From NCBI GenBank assembly GCA_964346475.1, contig CAYFUM010000009.1:1-45508 (forward strand): a stretch of 45,508 nt of DNA. Reading direction: 5' to 3'. The notes under the pieces are model-generated. The model saw only the letters and a list, made by a program, of their open reading frames with translations. It did no database searches and was not told where the DNA came from. This document shows, one piece after another, positions 16,004-24,424 of the stretch. Made by a program: the position numbers and the translations under genes. Origin of the DNA: DTU036 sp964346475. Lineage in GTDB: Bacteria; Bacillota; Clostridia; Peptostreptococcales; Acidaminobacteraceae. How positions within the stretch are numbered: position 1 is the first letter of the stretch; each line of letters starts with the position of its first letter.

Positions 16004-16707
16004 AAATCTTTGCTCTTGGAGACCTCCATCTAGGTTTTTCAGTAAATAAACCCATGGATCTCTTTGATCCCCTTTGGGATAATCACCATAAAAAAATCAA
16101 GGATAATTGGTTAGCCAGGGTAGCAAAGGAGGATATTGTTCTCCTGGCAGGAGACATATCCTGGGCAATGTACTATGAGGATGCCAAGGTGGACCTAGAG
16201 TGGATCGACGCCCTTCCCGGAACCAAGATTATTATAAAGGGAAACCATGACTATTGGTGGCAATCCCTAACAAAAATGCAGAGCTATGAGACTATCTTTT
16301 TTCTCTACAATAATTACTTTAAGGCAGGAGATCTTGCCATATGCGGTAGTAGAGGATGGATCCTTCCAGGCAGTGAAGAATTTAGTCTAGATGATGAGAG
16401 AATATATAGAAGAGAAAAACTTCGCCTAGAAAGATCAATTTTGATGGCTAAAAAAGACCCGGAGATCAAGGAGATAATAGTAGTAATGCATTTTCCACCC
16501 CTTCTTGATTATTTGAAGGAGAGCTATTTTACAGAGCTATTTGAAGATCCTATGATAAGGCATGTTATATACGGTCATCTCCATGATAAAAAATCCTGGG
16601 ATAGGGCACCCCAGGGTGTCCTGGAGGGGATAAACTATCACCTGGTGTCGGCCGACTATAAAAATTTTGAATTAGAGGAAATAATTTTAGATGATTTTGA
16701 AGAATAA
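16000..16707 (+). CDS. Metallophosphoesterase (calcineurin-like)
   Basis: A soluble phosphoesterase of 235 residues with all five metal-binding blocks: GDLHLGF (Asp8, His10), LAGDISWA (Asp52), KGNHDYWW (Asn82, His83), MHFPP and GHLHDK. This sub-family is a compact single domain seen in Firmicutes, with the aromatic YWW after the NHD block. The natural substrate is unknown. Its start overlaps the end of the alarmone synthetase gene and its end overlaps the HAD gene by 17 bases, so the three are translationally coupled. A role in nucleotide or alarmone turnover would fit the context but is only inference. Confidence 0.88.
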   Translation: MKIFALGDLHLGFSVNKPMDLFDPLWDNHHKKIKDNWLARVAKEDIVLLAGDISWAMYYEDAKVDLEWIDALPGTKIIIKGNHDYWWQSLTKMQSYETIFFLYNNYFKAGDLAICGSRGWILPGSEEFSLDDERIYRREKLRLERSILMAKKDPEIKEIIVVMHFPPLLDYLKESYFTELFEDPMIRHVIYGHLHDKKSWDRAPQGVLEGINYHLVSADYKNFELEEIILDDFEE

Positions 16708-17350
16708 AATTCAGGGCTTTATATTTGATTTTGATGGTACCTTGCTTGATTCCCTGGGAATGTGGAATAATTTAGATAATGTATATTTGGATGAGAGAAA
16801 TATTTCAATACCTGAGGACCTAGCCAAGTCCATCGAGGGCATGAGTTTTACTGAGACGGCCCAGTACTTTAAAGACCGCTTTAAACTAAAGGAAAGTGTC
16901 CAAGACATAGTTGGCCACTGGCATGAGCATATAAAGGAGGTCTATCCCTTTTTGCCCTTTAAAGATGGGGCCTTGCCCTTTGTAGAGAGAATCTTTAGGG
17001 AGGGCTACAAACTTGCCCTGGCTACATCAAATTCCAGGTCACTGGTTGTAAAAGCCTTGGATCAACAGGAATTTTTAAAGTTTTTTCCTGTGATAGTGAC
17101 CTCGGATGATGTGGGTCGTGGTAAGCCCTCACCTGACGTCTTCCTAGAGGCAGCAGCTAGAATAAAACTCCATGCTAAAAACTGCCTGGTGATTGAGGAC
17201 ACTTTAATGGGTGTCTTGGGTGCAAAAAGGGCAGGAATGGTTACCGTGGCAATCTATGATTATCACAATCGCCATAATTGGCAGGAAATCACAGACCTTG
17301 CTGACTTTACTATCAGGAGCTACTCTGAACTAGATAGACTTTTAATTTAG
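16691..17350 (+). CDS. HAD-superfamily hydrolase (phosphoglycolate phosphatase / beta-PGM-like)
   Basis: A HAD subfamily IA phosphatase of 219 residues. Motif I is DFDGTLLDS with nucleophile Asp13 and acid/base Asp15. Motif II is LATSNSR, motif III is the Lys in GRGKPSPDVF, and motif IV is VIEDTLMGVLGAKRAGM. A helical cap domain lies between motifs I and II. The substrate cannot be assigned. The start at 16691 lies inside the preceding gene with a weak AGAGG upstream; a downstream TTG at 16697 is possible, but nothing favours it. The gene is the third in a coupled group with the alarmone synthetase and the phosphoesterase. Confidence 0.87.
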   Translation: MILKNKIQGFIFDFDGTLLDSLGMWNNLDNVYLDERNISIPEDLAKSIEGMSFTETAQYFKDRFKLKESVQDIVGHWHEHIKEVYPFLPFKDGALPFVERIFREGYKLALATSNSRSLVVKALDQQEFLKFFPVIVTSDDVGRGKPSPDVFLEAAARIKLHAKNCLVIEDTLMGVLGAKRAGMVTVAIYDYHNRHNWQEITDLADFTIRSYSELDRLLI

Positions 17351-17367
17351 GTGTGGGGAGGTGGCAT

Positions 17368-18246
17368 TTGTTAAATAGAATATATAGTATGACGGGTTAT
17401 GGTCTGGGACAGGTTGAAAAAGAGGGCGATGAAGTAAAGGTTGAAATTAAATCTGTTAATTCTAGATTTCTTGATGTAAATATAAGGATGCCTAGGATTT
17501 TTCTTGCCCTGGAACTGGACCTAAAGAAAAGACTCCAGGAAAGAGTAAATAGGGGTAAGATTGATATTTTTATCAATATTAGAGCTTCTAAATTCTTGGA
17601 AAGAGAGCTGGTTATTGATTACTCCATGATAGAGCAGTTTACCAGCCTACTGGAGGATGACAGACTAGCTCTAAATACAAGCCTGAGCCTAAAAGACCTC
17701 CTAGATATAGAGGGGGCTCTGGTCTTTAGAGAAGAAAAGAGCCCTGTCCTTCAAGAAATGCTGCTTGAAGCCTTTGATCAGGCCCTGGAGGCTCTGCTTG
17801 CTTCAAGGGTCAGAGAGGGACAGGGTATTAAGGGAGACCTTATAGAGCTTTTATTTAATCTGGAGCAGGTGGTGGATGATATTGCGAGTAAGAGTTCCCA
17901 GTGGAAGGAAATATACAGGCAGTCCTTTAAAAGACGCTTGGAAGAGCTTCTTGAGGATAAGAGTGTAATTGATCAGAATAGACTAGAGTTTGAGCTGGCT
18001 CTTTTTTCTGAAAAAAAGGATATCGAGGAGGAAATTAGCCGAAGCCTTACCCACATAAAAGCCTTTAAAGAGGATATTGACCAGGAGGGTCCCCACGGTA
18101 GAAAGTTAGATTTTCTAGTCCAGGAGCTTGGTAGAGAGATAAATACCATGGGTTCCAAGGCAGCAGAATACGAGCTAACTAAACATGTTATCGAAGCCAA
18201 GACTATTTTAGAGCAAATTAGAGAGCAGCTGCAGAATTTGGAGTAG
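17368..18246 (+). CDS. yicC: YicC/YloC family endoribonuclease
   Basis: A protein of 292 residues of the YicC family, recently shown in other bacteria to be an endoribonuclease. The N-terminal signature SMTGYGLGQVEKEGDEVKVE, the segment SVNSRFLDVNIRMP and the C-terminal KLDFLVQELGREINTMGSKA are all typical. I chose a TTG start at 17368. GGGGAGGTGG at 17355-17364 is a strong ribosome binding site for it, whereas the GTG at 17353 would place that site inside the gene and add residues not found in the family. It is 2 bases from gmk, the usual Firmicutes order, but remA, often found between them, is absent. Confidence 0.92.
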   Translation: MLNRIYSMTGYGLGQVEKEGDEVKVEIKSVNSRFLDVNIRMPRIFLALELDLKKRLQERVNRGKIDIFINIRASKFLERELVIDYSMIEQFTSLLEDDRLALNTSLSLKDLLDIEGALVFREEKSPVLQEMLLEAFDQALEALLASRVREGQGIKGDLIELLFNLEQVVDDIASKSSQWKEIYRQSFKRRLEELLEDKSVIDQNRLEFELALFSEKKDIEEEISRSLTHIKAFKEDIDQEGPHGRKLDFLVQELGREINTMGSKAAEYELTKHVIEAKTILEQIREQLQNLE

Positions 18247-18248
18247 TT

Positions 18249-18869
18249 ATGTTTAAAAGAAGAGGAAAAGTTTTTGTTGTCAGTGGTCCTTCTGGAGTTG
18301 GCAAGGGAAGCTTGGTGAAGGAAGTGATGAAGCTTAGACAGATGCACCTAAGTATTTCCTACACCTCCAGAGAGCCCAGACATAATGAAGAAAAAAGTAA
18401 GAATTATCACTTTATAAGCAAGGATGAATTTAAAAGGATGCTTAGTGAGAATGCCTTTGCAGAGCATGCCAAGGTCTATGGGAACTATTACGGTACTCCC
18501 AAAGCTGAGCTTGAGGAAATACTTAGCAGTGGTAGGGATGTGCTTCTAGAAATAGAAATGAAGGGAGCAGGTCAAATTAAAAAAATGGGTCAGGATGCTG
18601 TCCTGATATTTATCCTGCCTCCAAATCTTGAAGTCTTGGCTCAAAGGCTGAGGAGTAGGGCCACAGAGACAGAAGAAGCTGTGGCGCAGAGGTTAGGTGC
18701 CACCATGGCTGAATTGAAGCATCTTTGTGACTATGATTACTTTCTTGTTAATAGAGATCTTAAAAAGACCGCAGAAGAACTTAATGCCATAATTGAAGCC
18801 CAGCGTCATAGGATAAGTCCAGAACTTATTGATTATTTAGAGAGGCTAGAAAGGAATTTCTCCCTGTAG
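18249..18869 (+). CDS. gmk: Guanylate kinase
   Basis: Gmk phosphorylates GMP to GDP with ATP and is essential for GTP synthesis. The protein has 206 residues. The P-loop is GPSGVGKG at 13-20. The GMP-binding stretch SYTSREPR...E follows, then EHAKVYGNYYGTPK and LEIEMKGAGQIKK. In B. subtilis and other Firmicutes the enzyme is inhibited by (p)ppGpp, and here an alarmone synthetase gene is in the same operon. The stop codon overlaps the priA GTG start by one base; rpoZ and coaBC, normally between gmk and priA, are not present. Confidence 0.96.
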   Translation: MFKRRGKVFVVSGPSGVGKGSLVKEVMKLRQMHLSISYTSREPRHNEEKSKNYHFISKDEFKRMLSENAFAEHAKVYGNYYGTPKAELEEILSSGRDVLLEIEMKGAGQIKKMGQDAVLIFILPPNLEVLAQRLRSRATETEEAVAQRLGATMAELKHLCDYDYFLVNRDLKKTAEELNAIIEAQRHRISPELIDYLERLERNFSL

Positions 18870-21079
18870 TGTATTATAAAGTCGTTCTTTTAGATGCCAT
18901 TAGAGATTATGATAGGGCCTATATTTATTTTAGTAGGGAAAATCTTTTAGAAGGCCAAGTGGTTTTGGTACCCTTTGGCCAGGGAAATAAGCCTCGTGAA
19001 GGCCTGGTTCTTGGGCTAGGCGAGGCTTTTTCCCATGCGAAAACCATAGTAGCAGCAACGGACATCTTCCTAGATAGTGTAGCCCTTGAGGCTGTGAAAT
19101 ACCTTTCATCCTACTACGCCCTACCCATGGCTTCCTATATAAGACTCTTTTTACCAAAGAGCATGAGAGTTGAGCCTAAGCGCTATCTTCTACCAAGGCC
19201 AGACCTAACTGGTGAGGAATTAGAGCTCTATTTAAGCCTTGAGAGTGATGAGGAAATCCTGGGAAGTGGCCTAGCAGAATACCACTATAGCTATGATGAT
19301 AGAGTCAGTCTTGCCAAAAAGGAAATGTTATTTTCTTTATATGGAAAAAAGCAGCTGGAGGATTATTTGGCTGGTCTTCCTAAAAGCTATCTTAGACAAA
19401 GAGAGATTATTGAGGCTCTTTTAGAGGCCTATCCAGATATGGTAGCCCGGGAGGACAGGAAACTTGCCAGTATAAAAACATTAGAATCTAAGGGAGTCCT
19501 TGGAAGGATTTATCTAGTTCAGGAAGAAGAAAGTGGTGAGGAAAGTCTTGAAGATATCCCACCATTAAGTAGAGATGAAAAACAGATCTTTATGGAAGTC
19601 GATAGAAAAGCGGCCAGTCTTAGCCATTTGAAGAAAAATCCTTCCCAGGATATGAAGCTCTATCTACACCTGGCTAAATCTGCTCTGGACAAGGGTCGGC
19701 GATTTCTACTGATATTTCCTGATAACTCAATGATACCAGGAGCAGAGGAGATTTTTAGAAGATACTTTGGAAAGAAGCTCGGTGTAATTCATTCTAGGAT
19801 GTCAAAAAAAGAGGAGAAGCAGGAGCTCCTGGCCTATAAAGAAGGGCGTCTTTCTATAATGATAACCAATAGGATGGGATTATTCCTCCCCCTTGAACAA
19901 GGTGATACCCTTGTCATTGAAAACTGTCAAGATGATGGTTATATATCAAGAAACCCCTACTACCACAGCCTGGAACTGGCCTCTTTTTACGCTAGCTTCC
20001 AGGGACTTAAAGTTCTATTTGCTTCTACGATTATGCCCTTGGAATTTTATTTAAGAGATGAAATTGTTAAATATTCTCTTTACAGAAAAAGGGACTTGAA
20101 TACAAAACTTGTTGATATGCGAAGGGAACTAGCAAGTGGAAACACTAGTCCAATAAGTAGGGAATTGAGGGAGAAGATTAGCAGCCTACTTAGTGAAAAA
20201 AAGATGGGCCTTCTGCTCATGAATAAGCTCAACTATGCTAGCTATATTTTTTGTAGGAGCTGCGGCCATGTTCTTTCTTGTCCAAATTGTGGATCTAGCC
20301 TGCATCTTGACAAAAAGAAGGGGGAGCTTTTTTGCCCTAACTGCGATTATAGAGGAGAGAATCTTGAGTCCTGCCCCCAGTGCAATAGCAGGTCCTTTAA
20401 GTTCTATGGTGGGGGCATTGATATGATTAAAGAGGAGCTTGAAAATTTATTTCCCCAGGCAAGGATACAAACTGTTGATGCTAGGACTATGGAGACCAAA
20501 GATGGGTATATAAGATTACATGAGCTATTAAAAGAAAAAAAAGTGGACCTTGTTTTAGGAACCTCTATAATTGCCAGAGGCCTAGATTATGAAATAGATT
20601 TTCTTGCAGTAATAAACGCAGACTTTTATCTTCATCTACCTAGCTACAGAGCCTCTGAAAAGGGCTACCAGCTTCTGAGAGGCTTTCTAGAAAGAGCCAA
20701 AGCTGGAGGGGAGAGTCTAATCCAGACCTACCAGCCAAAGAATTATGTTCTCCAAGGCGTACTCTTGGCCCAGGATCAAGATTTTTATAAAAGAGAACTA
20801 AAAATAAGAAGAGAGAGAGAGCTTCCTCCCTTTATAGACTATATCCTCATTAGAGTTCTAGGTGAAGGCCCAGAGTTGGAGTCTAATGCTGAAAAATTAA
20901 GAGAGAGTTTATCTGGTCTGGGCGCCCATGTATCAGAAGTCTATGGTCACTGGCTGCCCAGGGAGAGAAGAATCCTGATCAAGGGCCAGGACCTAGAGGA
21001 AATAAAGAGAAGAATTGGGGATTTACACACTGGAAATATTCAATTCAGTGTGGAGGTAGACCCCAGGGATTCAGTATAG
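18869..21079 (+). CDS. priA: Primosomal protein PriA, ATPase motifs lost
   Basis: PriA rebuilds the primosome at stalled forks. This protein has 736 residues and keeps the N-terminal DNA-binding part, the eight zinc cysteines (462, 465, 471, 474, 489, 492, 502, 505) and the C-terminal domain. The ATPase motifs are gone. Where PriA has the Walker A GVTGSGKTEVYL there is KKNPSQDMKLYL (255-266). DEEH is replaced by ENCQ (351-354). The SATP block reads STIMP, and the arginine-finger GRAGR reads LERAK (607-611). Flanking residues still align, so this is substitution, not truncation. The D. radiodurans PriA is a known precedent for loss of ATPase motifs. It is probably a structural primosome loader. 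The GTG start overlaps gmk. Confidence 0.9.
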   Translation: MYYKVVLLDAIRDYDRAYIYFSRENLLEGQVVLVPFGQGNKPREGLVLGLGEAFSHAKTIVAATDIFLDSVALEAVKYLSSYYALPMASYIRLFLPKSMRVEPKRYLLPRPDLTGEELELYLSLESDEEILGSGLAEYHYSYDDRVSLAKKEMLFSLYGKKQLEDYLAGLPKSYLRQREIIEALLEAYPDMVAREDRKLASIKTLESKGVLGRIYLVQEEESGEESLEDIPPLSRDEKQIFMEVDRKAASLSHLKKNPSQDMKLYLHLAKSALDKGRRFLLIFPDNSMIPGAEEIFRRYFGKKLGVIHSRMSKKEEKQELLAYKEGRLSIMITNRMGLFLPLEQGDTLVIENCQDDGYISRNPYYHSLELASFYASFQGLKVLFASTIMPLEFYLRDEIVKYSLYRKRDLNTKLVDMRRELASGNTSPISRELREKISSLLSEKKMGLLLMNKLNYASYIFCRSCGHVLSCPNCGSSLHLDKKKGELFCPNCDYRGENLESCPQCNSRSFKFYGGGIDMIKEELENLFPQARIQTVDARTMETKDGYIRLHELLKEKKVDLVLGTSIIARGLDYEIDFLAVINADFYLHLPSYRASEKGYQLLRGFLERAKAGGESLIQTYQPKNYVLQGVLLAQDQDFYKRELKIRRERELPPFIDYILIRVLGEGPELESNAEKLRESLSGLGAHVSEVYGHWLPRERRILIKGQDLEEIKRRIGDLHTGNIQFSVEVDPRDSV

Positions 21080-21088
21080 GAGTTAGAG

Positions 21089-21562
21089 ATGGCATTATTA
21101 GAAATAAGAAAAGATGAAGATCCTATTCTTAGAAAGATATCTAAACCTGTCAAGATTTTTGATGAAAAGCTTAGAGTTTTGGCGGAAGATATGATAGAGA
21201 CTATGCACCAAGCTGAGGGCATCGGCCTTGCAGCTGTTCAAGTAGGCAGACTTAAAAGAATGATTGTTGTTGATCTTTACGATGATGAGGGTCCTAAAGT
21301 ATTTGTAAATCCTGAAATCTATGACGAAGAGGGCGAGGAATTAGCCTATGAAGCTTGCCTAAGTGTCAGTGATACCCAGGCTCCAGTGCCAAGACCAGAG
21401 AGGCTCAGACTTAGAGCCCAGGACCTTGATGGAGAGTCTATTGAACTGGAGGCCCAGGATATTTTTGCTAGAGTCCTTTGCCATGAAGTAGATCACTTAA
21501 ATGGGATTCTATTTACAGATAGGGCGGTAGAAGAAGAACTTATGGAAGAAGAAGAGCTATGA
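21089..21562 (+). CDS. def: Peptide deformylase
   Basis: Def removes the formyl group from the N-terminal methionine of new proteins. The protein has 157 residues. The three metal and catalytic motifs are GIGLAAVQ (44-51), EACLS (88-92, metal ligand Cys90) and HEVDH (132-136, metal ligands His132 and His136, catalytic Glu133). EACLS in place of the more common EGCLS is a mild variant. It lies 9 bases after priA and overlaps fmt by 4 bases. The def-fmt pair forms a complete cycle of formylation and deformylation, and the formyl donor is 10-formyl-THF, the product of folD/fhs upstream. Confidence 0.96.
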   Translation: MALLEIRKDEDPILRKISKPVKIFDEKLRVLAEDMIETMHQAEGIGLAAVQVGRLKRMIVVDLYDDEGPKVFVNPEIYDEEGEELAYEACLSVSDTQAPVPRPERLRLRAQDLDGESIELEAQDIFARVLCHEVDHLNGILFTDRAVEEELMEEEEL

Positions 21563-22467
21563 AATTAGTCTTTATGGGAACTTCGGATTTTTCTCTGGGG
21601 ATTTTAAAGGCCCTTTATAAAAATCATACAGTCGCTGCTGTAGTTACTCAGGAAGATAGGCCCAGGGGCAGGGGCAAAAAATTTAAATCCCCCGAGGTTA
21701 AGCTCTTTTGCGATGAGAAGAATATAAAGTGCTTTCAGTATCTACCTAGTAGGCAGGAGCTTGAGAGCCTGGAGGCCCAAGCTTTGGTTGTTGCGGCCTA
21801 TGGTAGAATTTTACCCGAGGAGCTCCTGGAACTTTATAAATATGGGGCAATCAATGTCCACACCAGCCTACTTCCTAGCTATAGGGGCGCTAGCCCCATT
21901 CAGACCGCCCTTATGAGGGGGGATAGAGTAACTGGTGTTAGCATTATGAAGATGGTTCCTGGCATGGACAAGGGGGCAATCTATACCCAGAGGGAAATGG
22001 AAATAGGCAGGCTTCGCTATGGGGAACTGGAGGAAGAATTAATGGACTTATCTATAGAGCCCCTGCTTACCACCCTAGAGGATCTAGAGGCAGGCAGGGC
22101 CCAGCTAACTGATCAGGATGAGGCCAGGGCAAGCTACTGCAGAAAAATCCTTAAATCCGATAGCATAATCGACTGGACCAAGGATGCCTGGGAGATTGAA
22201 GGCCTGGTTAGAGCCCTCTGGCCAAACCCAATGGCCTATACATTAAGAAAGGGAGAAAGGCTTCTTCTTCATAGGGTAAGTGCCCTGGAGTTGGATAATA
22301 AGAAAGCTCCTGGACATGTTGAAAAGGTCGATAAAAAGGGTATATATGTAGCGGCTGGAAGGGGTCAAGTCCTTATAGAAGAGTTACAAAGACCTGGCAA
22401 AAGGCCTATGAAAGCAGAAGATTATATTAGAGGAAACCCACTGGAAGTGGGTGAAAGGTTGGGTTAA
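21559..22467 (+). CDS. fmt: Methionyl-tRNA formyltransferase
   Basis: Fmt formylates initiator Met-tRNA with 10-formyl-THF. The protein has 302 residues. The hydrolase-like N-terminal domain starts with KLVFMGTSDFSLGIL. The catalytic block is AINVHTSLLPSYRGASPI (97-114), followed by the catalytic Asp in MVPGMDKGAIY (Asp137). The C-terminal OB-fold domain follows from about residue 205 and includes ALWPNPMAYT. It is coupled to def by a four-base overlap and is followed after 2 bases by a membrane metalloprotease gene. Confidence 0.96.
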   Translation: MKLVFMGTSDFSLGILKALYKNHTVAAVVTQEDRPRGRGKKFKSPEVKLFCDEKNIKCFQYLPSRQELESLEAQALVVAAYGRILPEELLELYKYGAINVHTSLLPSYRGASPIQTALMRGDRVTGVSIMKMVPGMDKGAIYTQREMEIGRLRYGELEEELMDLSIEPLLTTLEDLEAGRAQLTDQDEARASYCRKILKSDSIIDWTKDAWEIEGLVRALWPNPMAYTLRKGERLLLHRVSALELDNKKAPGHVEKVDKKGIYVAAGRGQVLIEELQRPGKRPMKAEDYIRGNPLEVGERLG

Positions 22468-22469
22468 TT

Positions 22470-23150
22470 ATGTATGATGGTCTTTATTTACTTATAATAA
22501 TTATTTTTTTTGTATCAATGTGGGCAAGTAATAATGTTCAAAAATCCTTTACAAAGTACTCTAAAGTCCCCAATGATAGAGGGATTTCTGGGGCAGAGGC
22601 AGCAAGAATTTTGGCCCAGAGAAATAATTTAAATATCAGTGTGGATCGCTCTCCGGGAGGCAGTTTAAGTGATCACTATGATCCAAGAAGTAGAGCTGTT
22701 CGTTTATCACCTGAAGTCTACGATGGTAGGAGTGTTGCGGCTCTTAGCGTAGCCAGCCATGAGGTTGGTCATGCCATCCAACATGCCTATGGCTATAAGC
22801 CTTTGGATTTTAGGACAAGTCTTTTTCCCCTGGCCTCCTTCGCTTCCCAGAGCTGGACCATCTTCTTTTTTATGGGTCTGCTTTTTGCTGGAAACACTAA
22901 TTTTTTTATAAACATAGCTATAACCCTCTTCTCCTTGGGCCTGCTCTTTCAAATTGTCACCCTTCCCGTTGAGTTTGATGCTTCAAGAAGAGCACTGGCT
23001 CAGATGACTGACCATGGGCTTCTAGGTAGTAGTGAGATGGGTGGGGCAAGGGCGGTACTTAAATCTGCTGCTCTGACCTACGTTATGGCTGCTCTGATGG
23101 GTGTTGCTAACCTACTAAGGTTACTCAGCATGAGGGGGAGAAGAGATTGA
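22470..23150 (+). CDS. YugP-type membrane zinc metallopeptidase
   Basis: A membrane protein of 226 residues with an N-terminal transmembrane segment (about 4-20), the zinc motif HEVGH at 97-101, and further hydrophobic segments around 130-165 and near 205-220. This matches the family of neutral zinc metallopeptidases related to B. subtilis YugP. The sequence before the zinc site (NDRGISGAEAARILAQRNN and SLSDHYDPRSRAVRLS) is also typical. The substrate is not known. It sits between fmt and rsmB, a location this gene often has in Clostridia. The stop codon overlaps the rsmB TTG start. Confidence 0.9.
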   Translation: MYDGLYLLIIIIFFVSMWASNNVQKSFTKYSKVPNDRGISGAEAARILAQRNNLNISVDRSPGGSLSDHYDPRSRAVRLSPEVYDGRSVAALSVASHEVGHAIQHAYGYKPLDFRTSLFPLASFASQSWTIFFFMGLLFAGNTNFFINIAITLFSLGLLFQIVTLPVEFDASRRALAQMTDHGLLGSSEMGGARAVLKSAALTYVMAALMGVANLLRLLSMRGRRD

Positions 23151-24424
23151 GAGATATATACAGACAGGTTATTGAAGCTCTGATAAAAAGAAAAGACTCT
23201 ACTACAGAGGATGTAATAAAGGAATTTAGAAAGAAGGTCTCTACTGATCAGTGGGGACTTTTTCAAATTCTATTTTTTGGTGTCCTTGACTGGCAGTCTC
23301 ATCTTTTAGCAGTGCTTTCATCCTACTCAACAATGAAGGTGAAAAAGTTCAAGGAAGAGGATCTCTATCTTCTTCTTACAGCTATTTATGCAATTCTCTA
23401 CCTGGATAAGCCCCAGCATGCCACGGTTAATGAGGCTGTGGAGTCAATGAAAATTCAGAATCCTAGACTGGTTGCTATGACCAATGCCATACTGAGAAGC
23501 ATTTTGAGGGAGGAAGATTTAGATGGCCGAGTCTACGGCAAAATGAAGCTCTTGCCTGCCTTGGAAAAAAAATATGGCTATCCACTAGAGACTATAAAAC
23601 TATTTTTAAAAGAGCTAGGGGAAGAAGGGACAAAGACTCTCCTGGAGTCCTCTAAGGAGGCGCCTAGACTAGACTTTTTAGTCCTGGGTGACCAGGGTGA
23701 AGCTTTGGCACTCCTAGATAAAGAGGGCCATGAATACAAGGCTTTGGAACTAGATAGAGCTTATAGTATGATTAAAAATCTAAAACCCTTAAATAAAATC
23801 CAAGCCTATGTAGAGGGTAGGATCTATTATCAATCGGAAAATTCCCAAAGGATTGCCAGCTTTATTCCAACTGGGAAAAATCTACTGGACCTTTGTGGTG
23901 CGCCTGGTGGTAAATCCTTTTCTTTACTAGCAAGGGAGGCAGAAAGGGAAGTCACAATATGTGATATAAGCCAAGTCAAGCTGGATTTGATTAGGGAAAA
24001 TGCTAATAGACTCAAGCTAGAAGTTAGTCTAGAAAGGTGGGATGCTCTGGAACTTAATGAGAAGTGGAAAGATGCTTACTCAGCGGTTTTGGTTGATGCT
24101 CCCTGCAGTGGAACAGGTGTCCTCCATCGTCATAGGGGAGAGAGTTTTTCTAAGGATTTAAGTGATATTATCGAGCTTATCAGAATGCAAAGGACTATCC
24201 TGGACAAGGCAGCAACTTATGTTGAAAATGGTGGCTTTCTGATTTATAGTACTTGTAGTATACTTAGAGGTGAAAACGAAAATCAAATAGAGAAGTTTTT
24301 ATCTAACCACCCTGAATTTACCTTGGTAGATTTAGAAAGCAATGGAAGTAAATATTATAAATCCTTCCCTGGTAGGGGTGAGGATGGTTTTTTTGCATGT
24401 CTTATGGAGAAAAGGATCGTATGA
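23147..24424 (+). CDS. rsmB: 16S rRNA m5C967 methyltransferase RsmB
   Basis: RsmB methylates C967 of 16S rRNA (E. coli numbering). The protein has 425 residues. The N-terminal part is the NusB-like RNA-binding domain. The catalytic domain shows LLDLCGAPGGKSF (from about 246) for SAM binding, VDAPCSGTGVLHRH and YSTCSI, which hold the two catalytic cysteines of the m5C family. The start codon is TTG at 23147, lying in the overlap with the metallopeptidase gene; no better start is seen. Its end overlaps the phosphatase gene start (ATGA). The order fmt-rsmB-prpC-prkC is as in Bacillus. Confidence 0.93.
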   Translation: MRDIYRQVIEALIKRKDSTTEDVIKEFRKKVSTDQWGLFQILFFGVLDWQSHLLAVLSSYSTMKVKKFKEEDLYLLLTAIYAILYLDKPQHATVNEAVESMKIQNPRLVAMTNAILRSILREEDLDGRVYGKMKLLPALEKKYGYPLETIKLFLKELGEEGTKTLLESSKEAPRLDFLVLGDQGEALALLDKEGHEYKALELDRAYSMIKNLKPLNKIQAYVEGRIYYQSENSQRIASFIPTGKNLLDLCGAPGGKSFSLLAREAEREVTICDISQVKLDLIRENANRLKLEVSLERWDALELNEKWKDAYSAVLVDAPCSGTGVLHRHRGESFSKDLSDIIELIRMQRTILDKAATYVENGGFLIYSTCSILRGENENQIEKFLSNHPEFTLVDLESNGSKYYKSFPGRGEDGFFACLMEKRIV

